A stretch of DNA of 64,000 bases from Pelomonas sp. Root405 (GTDB lineage Bacteria > Pseudomonadota > Gammaproteobacteria > Burkholderiales > Burkholderiaceae_C): NCBI RefSeq assembly GCF_001425165.1, contig NZ_LMDU01000001.1, forward strand, positions 1,023,311 through 1,087,310. Direction: 5' to 3'. This document shows positions 7,761-16,298 of this stretch, piece by piece (positions within the stretch are counted from its first letter, which is position 1; every line of letters begins with the position of its first letter). The position numbers and the translations under genes were made by a program. The notes beneath the pieces are model-generated. The model saw nothing but the letters and a program-made list of their open reading frames with translations. It was not told where the DNA came from and did not search any database.

Positions 7761-9982
7761 CAGCGTTGCCCGCGAGACGCCGCGTCAGTGCTGCCGTCGG
7801 CCTGCGTGATCCAGGGCGCCTTGCGCGGCAGCACGGTCTGCGCGATCCAGCGCTCCAGCTCGTCGGCCGGCAGCGCCTTGCTGAACAGGAAGCCCTGCAT
7901 CAGCGAGCAGCCCAGGCGGTGCAGCACTTCCATCTGGCGCAGCGTCTCGACGCCTTCGGCGATGACACGCAGGCCCAGCGCTCGGGCCAGCGCGATGATG
8001 GCGGTGACGACCGCCGAACTCTGCGGCGTGATGCCGAGATCGCGCACGAAAGTGCGGTCGACCTTCACTTCCGAGATCGGCAGCGTGGTCAGGTAGGCCA
8101 GCGACGAGTAGCCGGTGCCGAAGTCGTCGATGGAAATCTCGACGCCGACTTCGTTGAGGCGGTGCAGAGACGGGATGACGTTCTGCAGGTCCTTCATCAA
8201 ATTGTTCTCGGTGATCTCGAGCTGGATCGACCGGTGCGGCACGCCGTAGGCGCTGACGCACTGGTGGATGTGCTCGACGAGATCGGTGCGTTCGAACAGC
8301 CGGCTGGGCAGGTTGACGGCGATGGAGTCGCTGAAGCCGAACTGCAGCTGCCACAGCTTGGCCTGGCGGGCGGCTTCCTTCAGTGCCCATTCGGACAGCG
8401 GCACGATGAGGCCGGTCTCCTCGGCCAGCGGGATGAAGTCGGCCGGCGGCACCAGCACATTGCCGCGCTGCCAGCGCATCAATGCCTCGGCGCCCACCAT
8501 GCGGGCGGCGCGCACATCGATCTTGGGCTGGTAGTGCAGCACGATCTCGTTGCGCTCCAGCGCCTTGTGCAGCGCGCTTTCCAACTCCAGCTTCTGCTTG
8601 CCGTGCCCGGCCAGCTGCGGCGAATAGATGGCCGAGGCATTGCGGCCCTGGCTCTTGACCGCGTACATCGCCACGTCGGAGTTGCGCAGCAGGTCGGCCA
8701 TGGTCTGGCCATCGCGCGGATAGATGGCGATGCCGACGCTGGCGGTGACGAAGCATTCCTGGCCGCCGACGAAGATCGGCTCGCGCAAGGCGTCCAGCAC
8801 GCGCTGGGCGACGCGCTCGGCGTCGCGCTCGTCGGTCACTTCGGGCAGCAGGGCGACGAACTCGTCTCCACCCAGGCGACCGACGGCTTCGAGGCCGCGG
8901 TGGCTGCGGTTGCCCATGCCGTCGAGCACGCCTTCGAGGATCTGGTCGGAGTGGCGCACGCAGCTGCGCAGGCGGCGCCCGACCTCGACGAGCAGCTCGT
9001 CGCCGGCCGCATGGCCCAGGGTGTCGTTGATGACCTTGAAGCGGTCCAGGTCGATCAGCAGCAGGCCGACCTCGTGGCCGCCGCGGCGTGCGCTCTCGAT
9101 GGCACGCTCCACGCGGTAGATCAGCTGGCGGCGGTTCGGCAGGCCGGTCAGCGCATCGAAGTGCGCAAGCTGGCGGATGCGGTCCTCGGCCTGGCGGCGG
9201 TCTGTCACGTCCTGCAAGATGCCGGTGTAGCCGTTGACGCCGCCCTGCTCGTTGAATTCCGGCTCGGCCTCGATGTGGACGACGCGCTGGCGGCCGTCGG
9301 GCAGCGTCAGCGGCAGGTCGGTGACCAGCACCGACGTGTGGGCGACCACGTCGCGCAGCAGGCGCAGGAAGACATGGCGGTCATCGGCCGGCACCATGCG
9401 CATGACGCCGATGAAATCCAGCCTGTCCTGTGGGCCGCGGCCAAACACGCGCAGGCCTTCCGCGGAAATCGCAAAGCTGGCCTTGGTGTCGCGCCACCAC
9501 TCGAAACTGCCCATGCGGGCCAGGTCCTGGGCGCGGGCCAGCTTGGCCTTGCTGCGCTCCAGTTCGATCCGCGTGCGCGAGCTGCGCAGCAAATAGCGCA
9601 GCCGGCCGTCAAGCAGGCTCCATTGCGGCGACTTGACGAAGAAGTCGGTCGCACCGGCCTGGTAGGCGCGGTTGATGGAGGCCTCGTCGTCCAGGCCGGT
9701 CAGCATCAGTACAGGCAGGGATTCGAAGCCGGGCGTGGCGCGCAGCAGCGAGCAGGTTTCAAAGCCGTCGAGCTCGGGCATCAGCGCATCCAGCACGACG
9801 ACGTCGGGTGTGCGTGCGGACAGCAGGCCAAGGGCCTCGCTGCCGCTGGCGGCCTCGGTGACTTCGAAGCCGCGTTCGCGCAGGGCCGCGGCGGTCAACA
9901 ACAGATTGACCTCGTCATCGTCCACCAGCAGCACACGCGGGCGCGGCGGCAGATCGTCGAGGGCTTGACCGGGTGGCAGCAT
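7760..9982 (-). CDS. Receiver-PAS-GGDEF-EAL response regulator (740 aa)
   Basis: A two-component output protein acting on cyclic di-GMP. Domains in order: receiver (about 15-130, phospho-acceptor D65 in VVVLDALMPELDG), PAS/PAC (about 160-280), GGDEF (about 290-470, RLGGDEF) and EAL (about 480-715, EALMRW, LEITENN, DDFGTGYSSL, EGVET). Catalytic motifs of both output domains are present, so it may make or break c-di-GMP. The GGDEF domain has about 22 extra residues between VRHSD and GRLGGDEF and no RxxD site. ATG 9982 is chosen because the 51 upstream codons read as non-coding and cover the end of the Hpt gene; the true N-terminus is MLPPGQALDD. An Hpt protein lies just upstream. Confidence 0.92.
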   Translation of the reverse strand: MLPPGQALDDLPPRPRVLLVDDDEVNLLLTAAALRERGFEVTEAASGSEALGLLSARTPDVVVLDALMPELDGFETCSLLRATPGFESLPVLMLTGLDDEASINRAYQAGATDFFVKSPQWSLLDGRLRYLLRSSRTRIELERSKAKLARAQDLARMGSFEWWRDTKASFAISAEGLRVFGRGPQDRLDFIGVMRMVPADDRHVFLRLLRDVVAHTSVLVTDLPLTLPDGRQRVVHIEAEPEFNEQGGVNGYTGILQDVTDRRQAEDRIRQLAHFDALTGLPNRRQLIYRVERAIESARRGGHEVGLLLIDLDRFKVINDTLGHAAGDELLVEVGRRLRSCVRHSDQILEGVLDGMGNRSHRGLEAVGRLGGDEFVALLPEVTDERDAERVAQRVLDALREPIFVGGQECFVTASVGIAIYPRDGQTMADLLRNSDVAMYAVKSQGRNASAIYSPQLAGHGKQKLELESALHKALERNEIVLHYQPKIDVRAARMVGAEALMRWQRGNVLVPPADFIPLAEETGLIVPLSEWALKEAARQAKLWQLQFGFSDSIAVNLPSRLFERTDLVEHIHQCVSAYGVPHRSIQLEITENNLMKDLQNVIPSLHRLNEVGVEISIDDFGTGYSSLAYLTTLPISEVKVDRTFVRDLGITPQSSAVVTAIIALARALGLRVIAEGVETLRQMEVLHRLGCSLMQGFLFSKALPADELERWIAQTVLPRKAPWITQADGSTDAASRGQR

Positions 9983-9992
9983 GAGGCTGTTC

Positions 9993-10361
9993 TTAAAGCA
10001 GCGCGGCCAAGGCCGTGCGTACCTGTTGGATGTCTTGGAGCATAGCGTCCAACTGTTCGGACAGACCCTGGACCTGGCCGTCGCGGACCATGGTTTCGAT
10101 CTCTGCACAACGCGCAGACAGTGCCATGGCGCCAAGGCTGGCCGATGACGACTTCAGCGTGTGGCTGACATGCCGCACGACTGCGAGGTCAGGGGTGGCG
10201 CCTTCGCGGGCACGGGCAAGGTCGGGAAGCAAACGGTCCAGTGAGTTGGAGAAGGCGATCACGACGCGCTCCAGCAGCTTGTTTCCACCACTCGGGTCAA
10301 GCTCCCGCAGGCGGCGGATCGCCTCGAGATCGAGCAGGGCTGCGGGATGGGGGGCGGTCAT
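9993..10361 (-). CDS. Hpt phosphotransfer domain protein (122 aa)
   Basis: A stand-alone histidine phosphotransfer domain. The phospho-accepting His is H67 in HVSHTLKSSSASLGA, the standard Hpt signature on a four-helix bundle. It would shuttle phosphate between a hybrid kinase and a receiver; the receiver-GGDEF-EAL gene starting 10 bp downstream is the obvious partner. ATG 10361 is preferred over a TTG two codons earlier. No hybrid kinase is encoded beside it. The membrane kinase at 10.56 kb is divergent and may or may not feed this relay. Confidence 0.88.
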   Translation of the reverse strand: MTAPHPAALLDLEAIRRLRELDPSGGNKLLERVVIAFSNSLDRLLPDLARAREGATPDLAVVRHVSHTLKSSSASLGAMALSARCAEIETMVRDGQVQGLSEQLDAMLQDIQQVRTALAALL

Positions 10362-10544
10362 GGGCAAGCGGCGGGTCTAGGGACTCGGCATGCTGCAAAT
10401 GTAGCTTGGCTGGGTGGGGGGGCAAACGCGAAGGAATGCACAGATATGGCGGGCCGCTAGGTGCTTATTGACATTCGGGCGCCACGGCCGGCGCAAGCGT
10501 TGCGCGAGCGCCGTCTCGACGCTCGATGCGCGAGATGCGCTGCC

Positions 10545-10550
10545 TACAAT
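10545..10550 (+). promoter_or_regulatory. Candidate -10 element of a leaderless histidine kinase mRNA
   Basis: TACAAT stands 7 nt before ATG 10558, with no Shine-Dalgarno sequence in between. If used as a sigma-70 -10 box, transcription would begin at or next to the start codon. No good -35 box is seen at 16-18 bp. A perfect TTGACA at 10468-10473 is too far away to pair with it. Confidence 0.4.
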
Positions 10551-10557
10551 GCCGCGC

Positions 10558-11889
10558 ATGAACAGCCTCAGCGACGACAGCGCGCTCTCGCCGCGCGGCC
10601 CCGAGCGGCGTCTGCCGATGAGGCTGCTGGTGCTGGGGCTGGCGGCGGTCTCGCTGCTGATGCTGGTGCTGGGCGGGCTGGTGGTGCTGGCCCTGATGCG
10701 GGTCTGGGGCGGTGATGTCGGCATCGTGCACGCCGCCCTGGTGCTGACGGCTTTCTTCACCGGAGTCATGGTGCTGGTCGCGGCAGCTCTCGGTTGGCAT
10801 GTCGGCGTGCGCCTGACGCGCCAGCGACTGGCCGAGCCACTGCGCGACGCACGCCAGCAATTGCTGATGCAGGCCCAGCTGCAACGCGACTGGCAATGGG
10901 CCACCGATGCCGAACATCGCCTGGTGCGCTGGCAGGCGCCCCAGGGTGTGCCGTCGTCCAGCTGGGTGGGTGCCGGTGCCAGCACCCAGCAGCTATGGGA
11001 CCGCTTCGAGGCCGCCGAGCCTGCCGCGCAGCTGCGCGAGCGCCTCGACGCCCATCAAGCCTTTGCCGACCTGGAACTGGCGGCCCCCGACGGCGCCACG
11101 CGCTGGCGATTGCGCGGCCTGCCCTGCATCGACGCCCATGGGCGGTTCGCCGGCTACCAGGGCACGGCCCGGCCGGACGAAGTCGCTGCGCTGGCGACGA
11201 CAGTACAGACGCCGCCCGATCTCGCCGCCGAGCACGAGTCCTTCAGCTACACGGTCTCGCATGACCTGCGCGCGCCGTTGCGCGTCGTCGAGGGCTTTGC
11301 GCGCATCCTGAAAGAGGACTACGGCGGTCGCCTGGACCGCGTTGGCAACGACCACCTCGACCGCGTCATGGGTGCTGCGGCGCGCATGAACAGCATGATC
11401 GACGCACTGCTGTCGTTGAGCCAGCTGTCGACGCGGCCGCTGGCCAGCCAGCCGGTCAACCTCTCCCAGCTGGCCGAGTATGTGATGGAGGAGTTGAGGC
11501 GCGCGGCGCCGCAGCGCGAGCTGGTGCTCAACATCGAGCCGGGCCTGAGCGTGCAAGGCGACCCGACGCTGCTGCGCATGGTGCTCGAGAACCTGATCGG
11601 CAATGCCTGGAAGTACAGCGCCAAGGTGCCATGCACGGAGATCAGCTTCGGCTGCGTGCAGCAGGCCGGCCGGCGCGTCTTCGTCGTCAGCGACAACGGG
11701 GCCGGTTTCGACATGCGTTTTGCCGAACGTTTGTTCGGCGTCTTCCAGCGCCTGCACAGCGCCAGCGACTTCCAGGGCACCGGCGTGGGTCTGGCGCTGG
11801 TGCGGCGCATTGTGCGCCGCCATGGCGGCGACATCTGGGCCGAGTCGGCCGTCGGCGAAGGATCGCGCTTTTACTTCACGTTGGGCTGA
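10558..11889 (+). CDS. Membrane sensor histidine kinase (443 aa)
   Basis: Inner-membrane sensor kinase. Two hydrophobic helices (about residues 21-48 and 58-80) leave almost no periplasmic loop. A PAS-like segment follows, then HisKA with phospho-accepting H235 (YTVSHDLRAPLRVVEGFARI), then HATPase_c with N (NLIGNAWKYSA), G1 (DNGAGFDMRF) and G2 (GTGVGLALVRRI) boxes. This layout resembles phytochrome-like or PAS kinases of the Bph type without the chromophore domain. It lies alone on the + strand, divergent from the Hpt operon and convergent with the ANTAR regulator (13 bp between stops). The cognate regulator is not obvious. Confidence 0.9.
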   Translation: MNSLSDDSALSPRGPERRLPMRLLVLGLAAVSLLMLVLGGLVVLALMRVWGGDVGIVHAALVLTAFFTGVMVLVAAALGWHVGVRLTRQRLAEPLRDARQQLLMQAQLQRDWQWATDAEHRLVRWQAPQGVPSSSWVGAGASTQQLWDRFEAAEPAAQLRERLDAHQAFADLELAAPDGATRWRLRGLPCIDAHGRFAGYQGTARPDEVAALATTVQTPPDLAAEHESFSYTVSHDLRAPLRVVEGFARILKEDYGGRLDRVGNDHLDRVMGAAARMNSMIDALLSLSQLSTRPLASQPVNLSQLAEYVMEELRRAAPQRELVLNIEPGLSVQGDPTLLRMVLENLIGNAWKYSAKVPCTEISFGCVQQAGRRVFVVSDNGAGFDMRFAERLFGVFQRLHSASDFQGTGVGLALVRRIVRRHGGDIWAESAVGEGSRFYFTLG

Positions 11890-11902
11890 GCGAGCCGAGG
11901 GC

Positions 11903-12523
11903 CTACTTGGCGCCGGGGCGGGCCAGCAGTTCGACGGCGTCGACGATGCGCCGGGCCTGCTCGGGCAGGCTGTGGCCATCGGCCGATGCCAGGCTCATCA
12001 GGCGGGCCAGCGCTTCGTCGCGCGGCAGCGAGTAGCGGTGCATCAGCACACCGACGGCCAGTGCCGTCATGTCCAGCTGCTGCGGCAGCTCGGAGGGCGC
12101 GGCAAAGGCTTCTGCGAGCGCCGCAGGCGCGGCCGGCGGGCTGGTCATGACCGGCGTCGTCGAGCGCGCAAAGGCGGCCTCCACGGCGGGCACGATCTGC
12201 GAGATGTCCAGCGGCTTGACGAGGTAGGCGACGGCGCCGAGCTCCTTGACCTTGGCCACGGTCGCCTCGTCGGCGAAGGCGGACAGGAACATGAAGGGCG
12301 TCTGCAGGAACTCGCGAAGATAGGCGGCGACGTCGAACCCGGTCAGGCCTTCCATGCGGATGTCGAGCAAGGCCAGTTCGGGCCGGTGTTCGCGCGCCAG
12401 CAGGATGGCGTCGTCGCCGTTGTCGGCGTCGATGACCTCGAAGCCCGCCTGCGTGAGCCCGTAGCTCAGCGTCGCCAACACCAGACGGTCGTCATCGACG
12501 ACCAGGATCTTGCCCTTGCTCAC
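11903..12523 (-). CDS. ANTAR-domain response regulator, NasT/AmiR/PdtaR type (206 aa)
   Basis: Receiver domain (residues 1-120; acidic DDD at 10-12, phospho-acceptor D54 in ALLDIRME, K in LVKPLD). An Ala/Pro linker leads to an ANTAR RNA-binding domain (about 150-200: MTALAVGVLMHRYSLPRDEA and following). ANTAR regulators bind paired hairpins in nascent RNA and prevent termination when phosphorylated. The gene follows, by 20 bp, a HisKA_2 kinase, the kinase class that pairs with ANTAR regulators (as in PdtaS/PdtaR). No ANTAR RNA target was recognised in this window. Confidence 0.92.
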   Translation of the reverse strand: MSKGKILVVDDDRLVLATLSYGLTQAGFEVIDADNGDDAILLAREHRPELALLDIRMEGLTGFDVAAYLREFLQTPFMFLSAFADEATVAKVKELGAVAYLVKPLDISQIVPAVEAAFARSTTPVMTSPPAAPAALAEAFAAPSELPQQLDMTALAVGVLMHRYSLPRDEALARLMSLASADGHSLPEQARRIVDAVELLARPGAK

Positions 12524-12543
12524 CGCGCCCCTTCAACCGTCAA

Positions 12544-14997
12544 TCAAGAACTTGATTTTGTGGCCGGATTGTGAACCACGCTCGGCGGAATCAGCTCCAG
12601 GCGGCAGACGACGTCATCGCCCTGCTGTTCCAGGCTCAGGATGGCGCTGCGCCGCGGCAGCAGGGCGCGCACCAGGCCCAGGCCCGACACACCGCTCTTC
12701 ACGTTCTGCAGCATGAAGCCCTCGGGCAGGCGGCCCGGGTTGACGATCTCGACGGTCACGCCAGCCGGGTCGCAGATGAGCTGGCAGCGCACCTGCGCGC
12801 CGTTGCTGTGGCGCAGCGCATTACCCAGCAGCTCGTTCAGGCTCAACGCGATGGGAATGGCCTCGGCCTCGGGCAGGCACCAGTCGTCCATCAGCGCGCC
12901 GCCCTCCGCTGTGCTGGTAATGACGCGGCCCTGCATGCGCTGCACCGAGCCGACGATGGCGTCGAACACGCGCTTGAGCACCAGCGGGCCCGTGGCACCG
13001 ACCTGCAGGCCGTAGACCTGGGCGATGGCCTGCACCTGGCCGACGGCCTCCTTCAGCACGCCCGCCACCTCGGGCCGGCGCGCGGCGATCTGCTGCAGCA
13101 GGCCGGCCACGCCCTGCAGGTTGTTCTTGATGCGGTGGTGCACCTCACGCACCAGCAGCTCGCGCTGGGAGATGGCCGCCTGCAGCCGCGCCTGTTCGGC
13201 GGCGCGCTGTTCGGTCACGTCGCTGGCGACGAGCAAAAGCAGCTCGGGCGTGTCGTCGCCGCTGACGCCGGCCAGGTGCAGCAGACGCGCATCCCAGATG
13301 CGCGTCGTGGCGCCGGCGGGCACGTGGTACTCGCGCTGCACGACCGCCTGCGATTCGAGCGCCTCGCGCATGTCGGCGACGACCTGCGCGCCCTGCTCGG
13401 CGCCGAACAGCTGGGCCGGCGTGCCACCCAGCAGTGCGGCTTCGGGCCGGCCGGCCAAGGTGGCTGCGGCCTGGTTGAGCTTGACGACGCGCAGGCTCTG
13501 CGCCTCGTGCAGCGTGATGGCCAGCGGCGCGCCCTCGATGATGCGGGCCAGCGAGGCCTGGGCCATGCGGCTCTGCGCCTCGGCCTGGCGGCGGCGGTCG
13601 ATGTCGAGCAGGGCATAGGTCAGCTGGGTGCCACCGTCCTCGCGCGGCGTCTGCACTGCATTGCCGATGACCCAGAACTCGCGTCCGTCGCGGCCGCGCA
13701 GCTTGCACTCGAACACCTCGGCGCCCGGCTCGGCATGGAAGGCATGTTCGTTGTCCTCGGGCGCCAGCACACCCATGGGCTGGCCCTGCACGTCGTCCAG
13801 CTCGCAGCTGAACATGCGGCGCGCCGAGCGGTTCATCCATTCGATACCGTCCGGGCCGACGGTGACGATGCCCACCAGCACCGAGTCCAGCACGGCGCGT
13901 TCGCTCTCGGCGCGCAGCAGCAGTGCGCTTTCGGCCTGGGCCTGTGCCGTCACGTCCAGCGTCACCACCGACGTCGAGCGGCGGCCGCCGGCCAGCAGCC
14001 CGGGCGCGACGCGCGTCAGCAGCCAGCGCCGGCCCAGCTCGGGGTGGCGCACGGCGTAGCGCACCTCGACGGCGTCGCCGCGCTTGAGCGCACGCTGCAG
14101 GCGCTCGAATTCAGGCAGCGAGGTCGGCTCGACGATGTCGCGGCTGATGCCCTGCAGCGAGCCGGGGGCGCCACCGGGCTGCTTGGCACCGGTCTTGAAC
14201 GGCGAGCCCTTGCGATGGGCCTTGAGCCAGCCAGCCTCGGGCTGGAAGGTGGCCAGGCCGACAGCGGCCGTGTCCATCAAGGCGTCGAGCTGCTGGTGGG
14301 CGAGGTCGCGTTCATGCAGCGTGCTGTGGTCCTCCAGCACCGCCAGCAGCAGCGAGCGGCCGGCATTGCGCCACAACCGCAGCCGCGCCTGCAGCCAGCG
14401 CGGCTGGCCGTGGGGGTCGACGAACTCGGCCTCGGTGATCAGCGGCCCGTCCTGCAGGCGCTGTGCAGTCAGCGCCGGCAGCGGCGTGCCATGGTGCCAG
14501 CCGAGCAGGGCCTGCAACAGGTCGGGCAGATCGTTCAGGTGCCGTGGCGAGCCCGGGCACAGGGCGGCGAAGGCGGCGTTTTGGCGCAGCATGCTGCCGT
14601 TGCCGGCGTCCGCGAGCAGCGCCGGCAGCGGCATCAGGGCCAGCCATTCCTGCAGCGGCGGCTCGCCGGGGTCGGCGGCGTTCAGGCGCGCGTGCAGCAG
14701 CCAGTTGGGGCGCTCGCGCAACAGGTGCAGCGTGACACGCTGGCCGTCCGCGAGCTTGAGCGGCGGCGCGGGCGGCGGTGCTCTGCCGGCGTCGATGGCC
14801 TGGGCGGCCTCGCGCAGCCAGCCCTCCAGCCGCGCGCCCGCCGCATGCCGCAAGAGCCGCCAGCCTTCGGCGGCGTCAGCGCCAAGCCAGTCGCGTGCCG
14901 CGGGGTTGGCGCGCAGGGCCGACAGGTCCGACCGCAGCGTCAGAACCGGGTCGGCGACGAGGTCGAGCAGGGCGGCGGAGGCGGGCGGGCCGAACAT
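12544..14997 (-). CDS. Multi-PAS sensor histidine kinase, HisKA_2 class (817 aa)
   Basis: Cytosolic sensor kinase without membrane segments. Several PAS/PAC modules fill residues ~1-600 (for example VLDSVLVGIVTVGPDGIEWM and the PAC-like FWVIGNAVQ), ending in a coiled coil. The HisKA_2 motif LVREVHHRIKNNLQGVAGLL near residue 620 is followed by an HATPase domain with LNELLGNALRHS and SGLGLVRALL. The kinase class matches the downstream ANTAR regulator, so the two very likely form a system. An HDOD protein gene lies 19 bp upstream, giving the order HDOD, kinase, ANTAR. The ligand is unknown. Confidence 0.9.
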   Translation of the reverse strand: MFGPPASAALLDLVADPVLTLRSDLSALRANPAARDWLGADAAEGWRLLRHAAGARLEGWLREAAQAIDAGRAPPPAPPLKLADGQRVTLHLLRERPNWLLHARLNAADPGEPPLQEWLALMPLPALLADAGNGSMLRQNAAFAALCPGSPRHLNDLPDLLQALLGWHHGTPLPALTAQRLQDGPLITEAEFVDPHGQPRWLQARLRLWRNAGRSLLLAVLEDHSTLHERDLAHQQLDALMDTAAVGLATFQPEAGWLKAHRKGSPFKTGAKQPGGAPGSLQGISRDIVEPTSLPEFERLQRALKRGDAVEVRYAVRHPELGRRWLLTRVAPGLLAGGRRSTSVVTLDVTAQAQAESALLLRAESERAVLDSVLVGIVTVGPDGIEWMNRSARRMFSCELDDVQGQPMGVLAPEDNEHAFHAEPGAEVFECKLRGRDGREFWVIGNAVQTPREDGGTQLTYALLDIDRRRQAEAQSRMAQASLARIIEGAPLAITLHEAQSLRVVKLNQAAATLAGRPEAALLGGTPAQLFGAEQGAQVVADMREALESQAVVQREYHVPAGATTRIWDARLLHLAGVSGDDTPELLLLVASDVTEQRAAEQARLQAAISQRELLVREVHHRIKNNLQGVAGLLQQIAARRPEVAGVLKEAVGQVQAIAQVYGLQVGATGPLVLKRVFDAIVGSVQRMQGRVITSTAEGGALMDDWCLPEAEAIPIALSLNELLGNALRHSNGAQVRCQLICDPAGVTVEIVNPGRLPEGFMLQNVKSGVSGLGLVRALLPRRSAILSLEQQGDDVVCRLELIPPSVVHNPATKSSS

Positions 14998-15016
14998 GTT
15001 CAGCCGGGACGCAGGC

Positions 15017-16201
15017 TCATTCGAGCTGCGAGGCCTTGTGCAAGGCCCTCAGCACGCAGGCATTGATCTCGCCCGCGCCCAGCATCAGCGCCTCGGCGCA
15101 GTCGCGGTAGTCGAACACCGACCCCGACTCCAGCGCGCGCACCAACTGCAGATAGGGCTGGTAGGGGCCCTCGTCCTCGACCAGCGCCTGGCGCACGCGG
15201 TCGGGCACCGGAATGCTTTGCAGCAGCTTCTCGAAGGGCTGCTTAAGCATGTGGTCAAGCAGCGAGAACAGGCCGCAGATGAACATCTCATCGCGCTGCT
15301 CGCGCTCGCTCATGTTCTGCGCGAACTCTTCCATCAGCAGGCCGCGCCGCAGCGCGCCGAACATGATGGGTCGCATGCTGTGGTCCTTGCTGGCCGTCGT
15401 CAGGAGCAGGGCCAGCCAGCGCTTCATGCGCGCATAGCCCAGCAGCATGATGGCGTGGCGGAAGCTCGACACCTCGACCGGCAGGCCGAAGGCGGCGGAA
15501 TTCAGGTAACGCAGCAACTTGAAGGCCAGGCTGGGGTCGCGCTTGAGTGTCTGCTCCAGGCGCTCGACGTCTTCACCCTGGTCCACGCGCGACATCAGCT
15601 CGACGATGACCTGCAGGTCGGCGGCCACCTCGGGCTTGGCGGCATTGGGCACGGCCTCGAAGGGGCCGTCCATCGGCCAGCCGATGACGGCGCTGGCGCC
15701 GGCGTTGAAGCTGGCATCGATGGCCTCGGCACCGTGCACGCCGGCGTGCACCGGCAGCATGCCGGCCGGGGCCGCCTGGCCGGGTTCGACCACCACCTGC
15801 TTGAACACGGTGGCAATCTCGGTGGGCAGGGTCGCCTGGGGCAGGCCCTTGAGCAGGCCGCTGTGGCCGGCGGCCTTCAAGGCGGCCAGCGAGGCGCCGT
15901 GCTCGGGGTCGGCCGCGATGAAGGCGGGCACCTCGATCTGCGTCGGCTCAGCCGGCGGCTGGGTCAGCAGGGCGGCCAGCAGGGCCTCGCCCTGGGGGCT
16001 GATGACGGCGCCACCCTTCGGCCAGGTGGCGGCCAGCGCGCCGAGCAGCTCGGCATGGTCGACCTTGGCGTCAGGCCGCAGCGGTACCAGCGTCAGCCGC
16101 GTGCCGGCAATGGCGCGCTGCCGGTCGATGACGGGCGCATAGCCCAGGGCGATGCCGGGCAGGATGGCGTGATCGAGGGCGGCTGGGATGTTGTCGGACA
16201 T
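15017..16201 (-). CDS. HDOD-domain signalling protein with degenerate EAL-like N-terminus (394 aa)
   Basis: The C-terminal half (about 190-385) is an HDOD domain, a metal-free HD-like fold used in signalling (LMSRVDQGEDVERLEQTLK, LLRYLNSAAFG, FRHAIMLLGYARMKRWLALL). The N-terminal ~170 residues resemble the EAL-type half of YuxH-like proteins (GYAPVIDRQRAIAGTRLTL) but lack an EAL motif, so phosphodiesterase activity is unlikely. The start MSDNIPAALD at 16201 is preferred; 88 upstream codons have no family similarity. It is first in the operon with the HisKA_2 kinase and ANTAR regulator, so it probably feeds the same pathway (inference). Confidence 0.82.
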   Translation of the reverse strand: MSDNIPAALDHAILPGIALGYAPVIDRQRAIAGTRLTLVPLRPDAKVDHAELLGALAATWPKGGAVISPQGEALLAALLTQPPAEPTQIEVPAFIAADPEHGASLAALKAAGHSGLLKGLPQATLPTEIATVFKQVVVEPGQAAPAGMLPVHAGVHGAEAIDASFNAGASAVIGWPMDGPFEAVPNAAKPEVAADLQVIVELMSRVDQGEDVERLEQTLKRDPSLAFKLLRYLNSAAFGLPVEVSSFRHAIMLLGYARMKRWLALLLTTASKDHSMRPIMFGALRRGLLMEEFAQNMSEREQRDEMFICGLFSLLDHMLKQPFEKLLQSIPVPDRVRQALVEDEGPYQPYLQLVRALESGSVFDYRDCAEALMLGAGEINACVLRALHKASQLE

Positions 16202-16298
16202 GGCGCGGCGCTGGGTGCGATGAATGCGGCAGTCTGCCATGAGCGCTGCCGGGCCATGGCGGCGATTCGTGACGAATTCGACCCCCTGGGCCCAAGGC

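Noticed and set aside
10468-10473. Perfect TTGACA ahead of the histidine kinase gene
   Set aside because: No -10 hexamer at 16-18 bp; the good TACAAT is 71 bp away.
876-15066. Very long open frames on the opposite strand of flhF, the GGDEF genes and the multi-PAS kinase (for example 876-2894 -, 7526-10045 +, 12571-15066 +)
   Set aside because: They are antisense shadows caused by high GC; composition is Arg/Ala/Gln-rich without domains, while the opposite strand encodes recognisable proteins.
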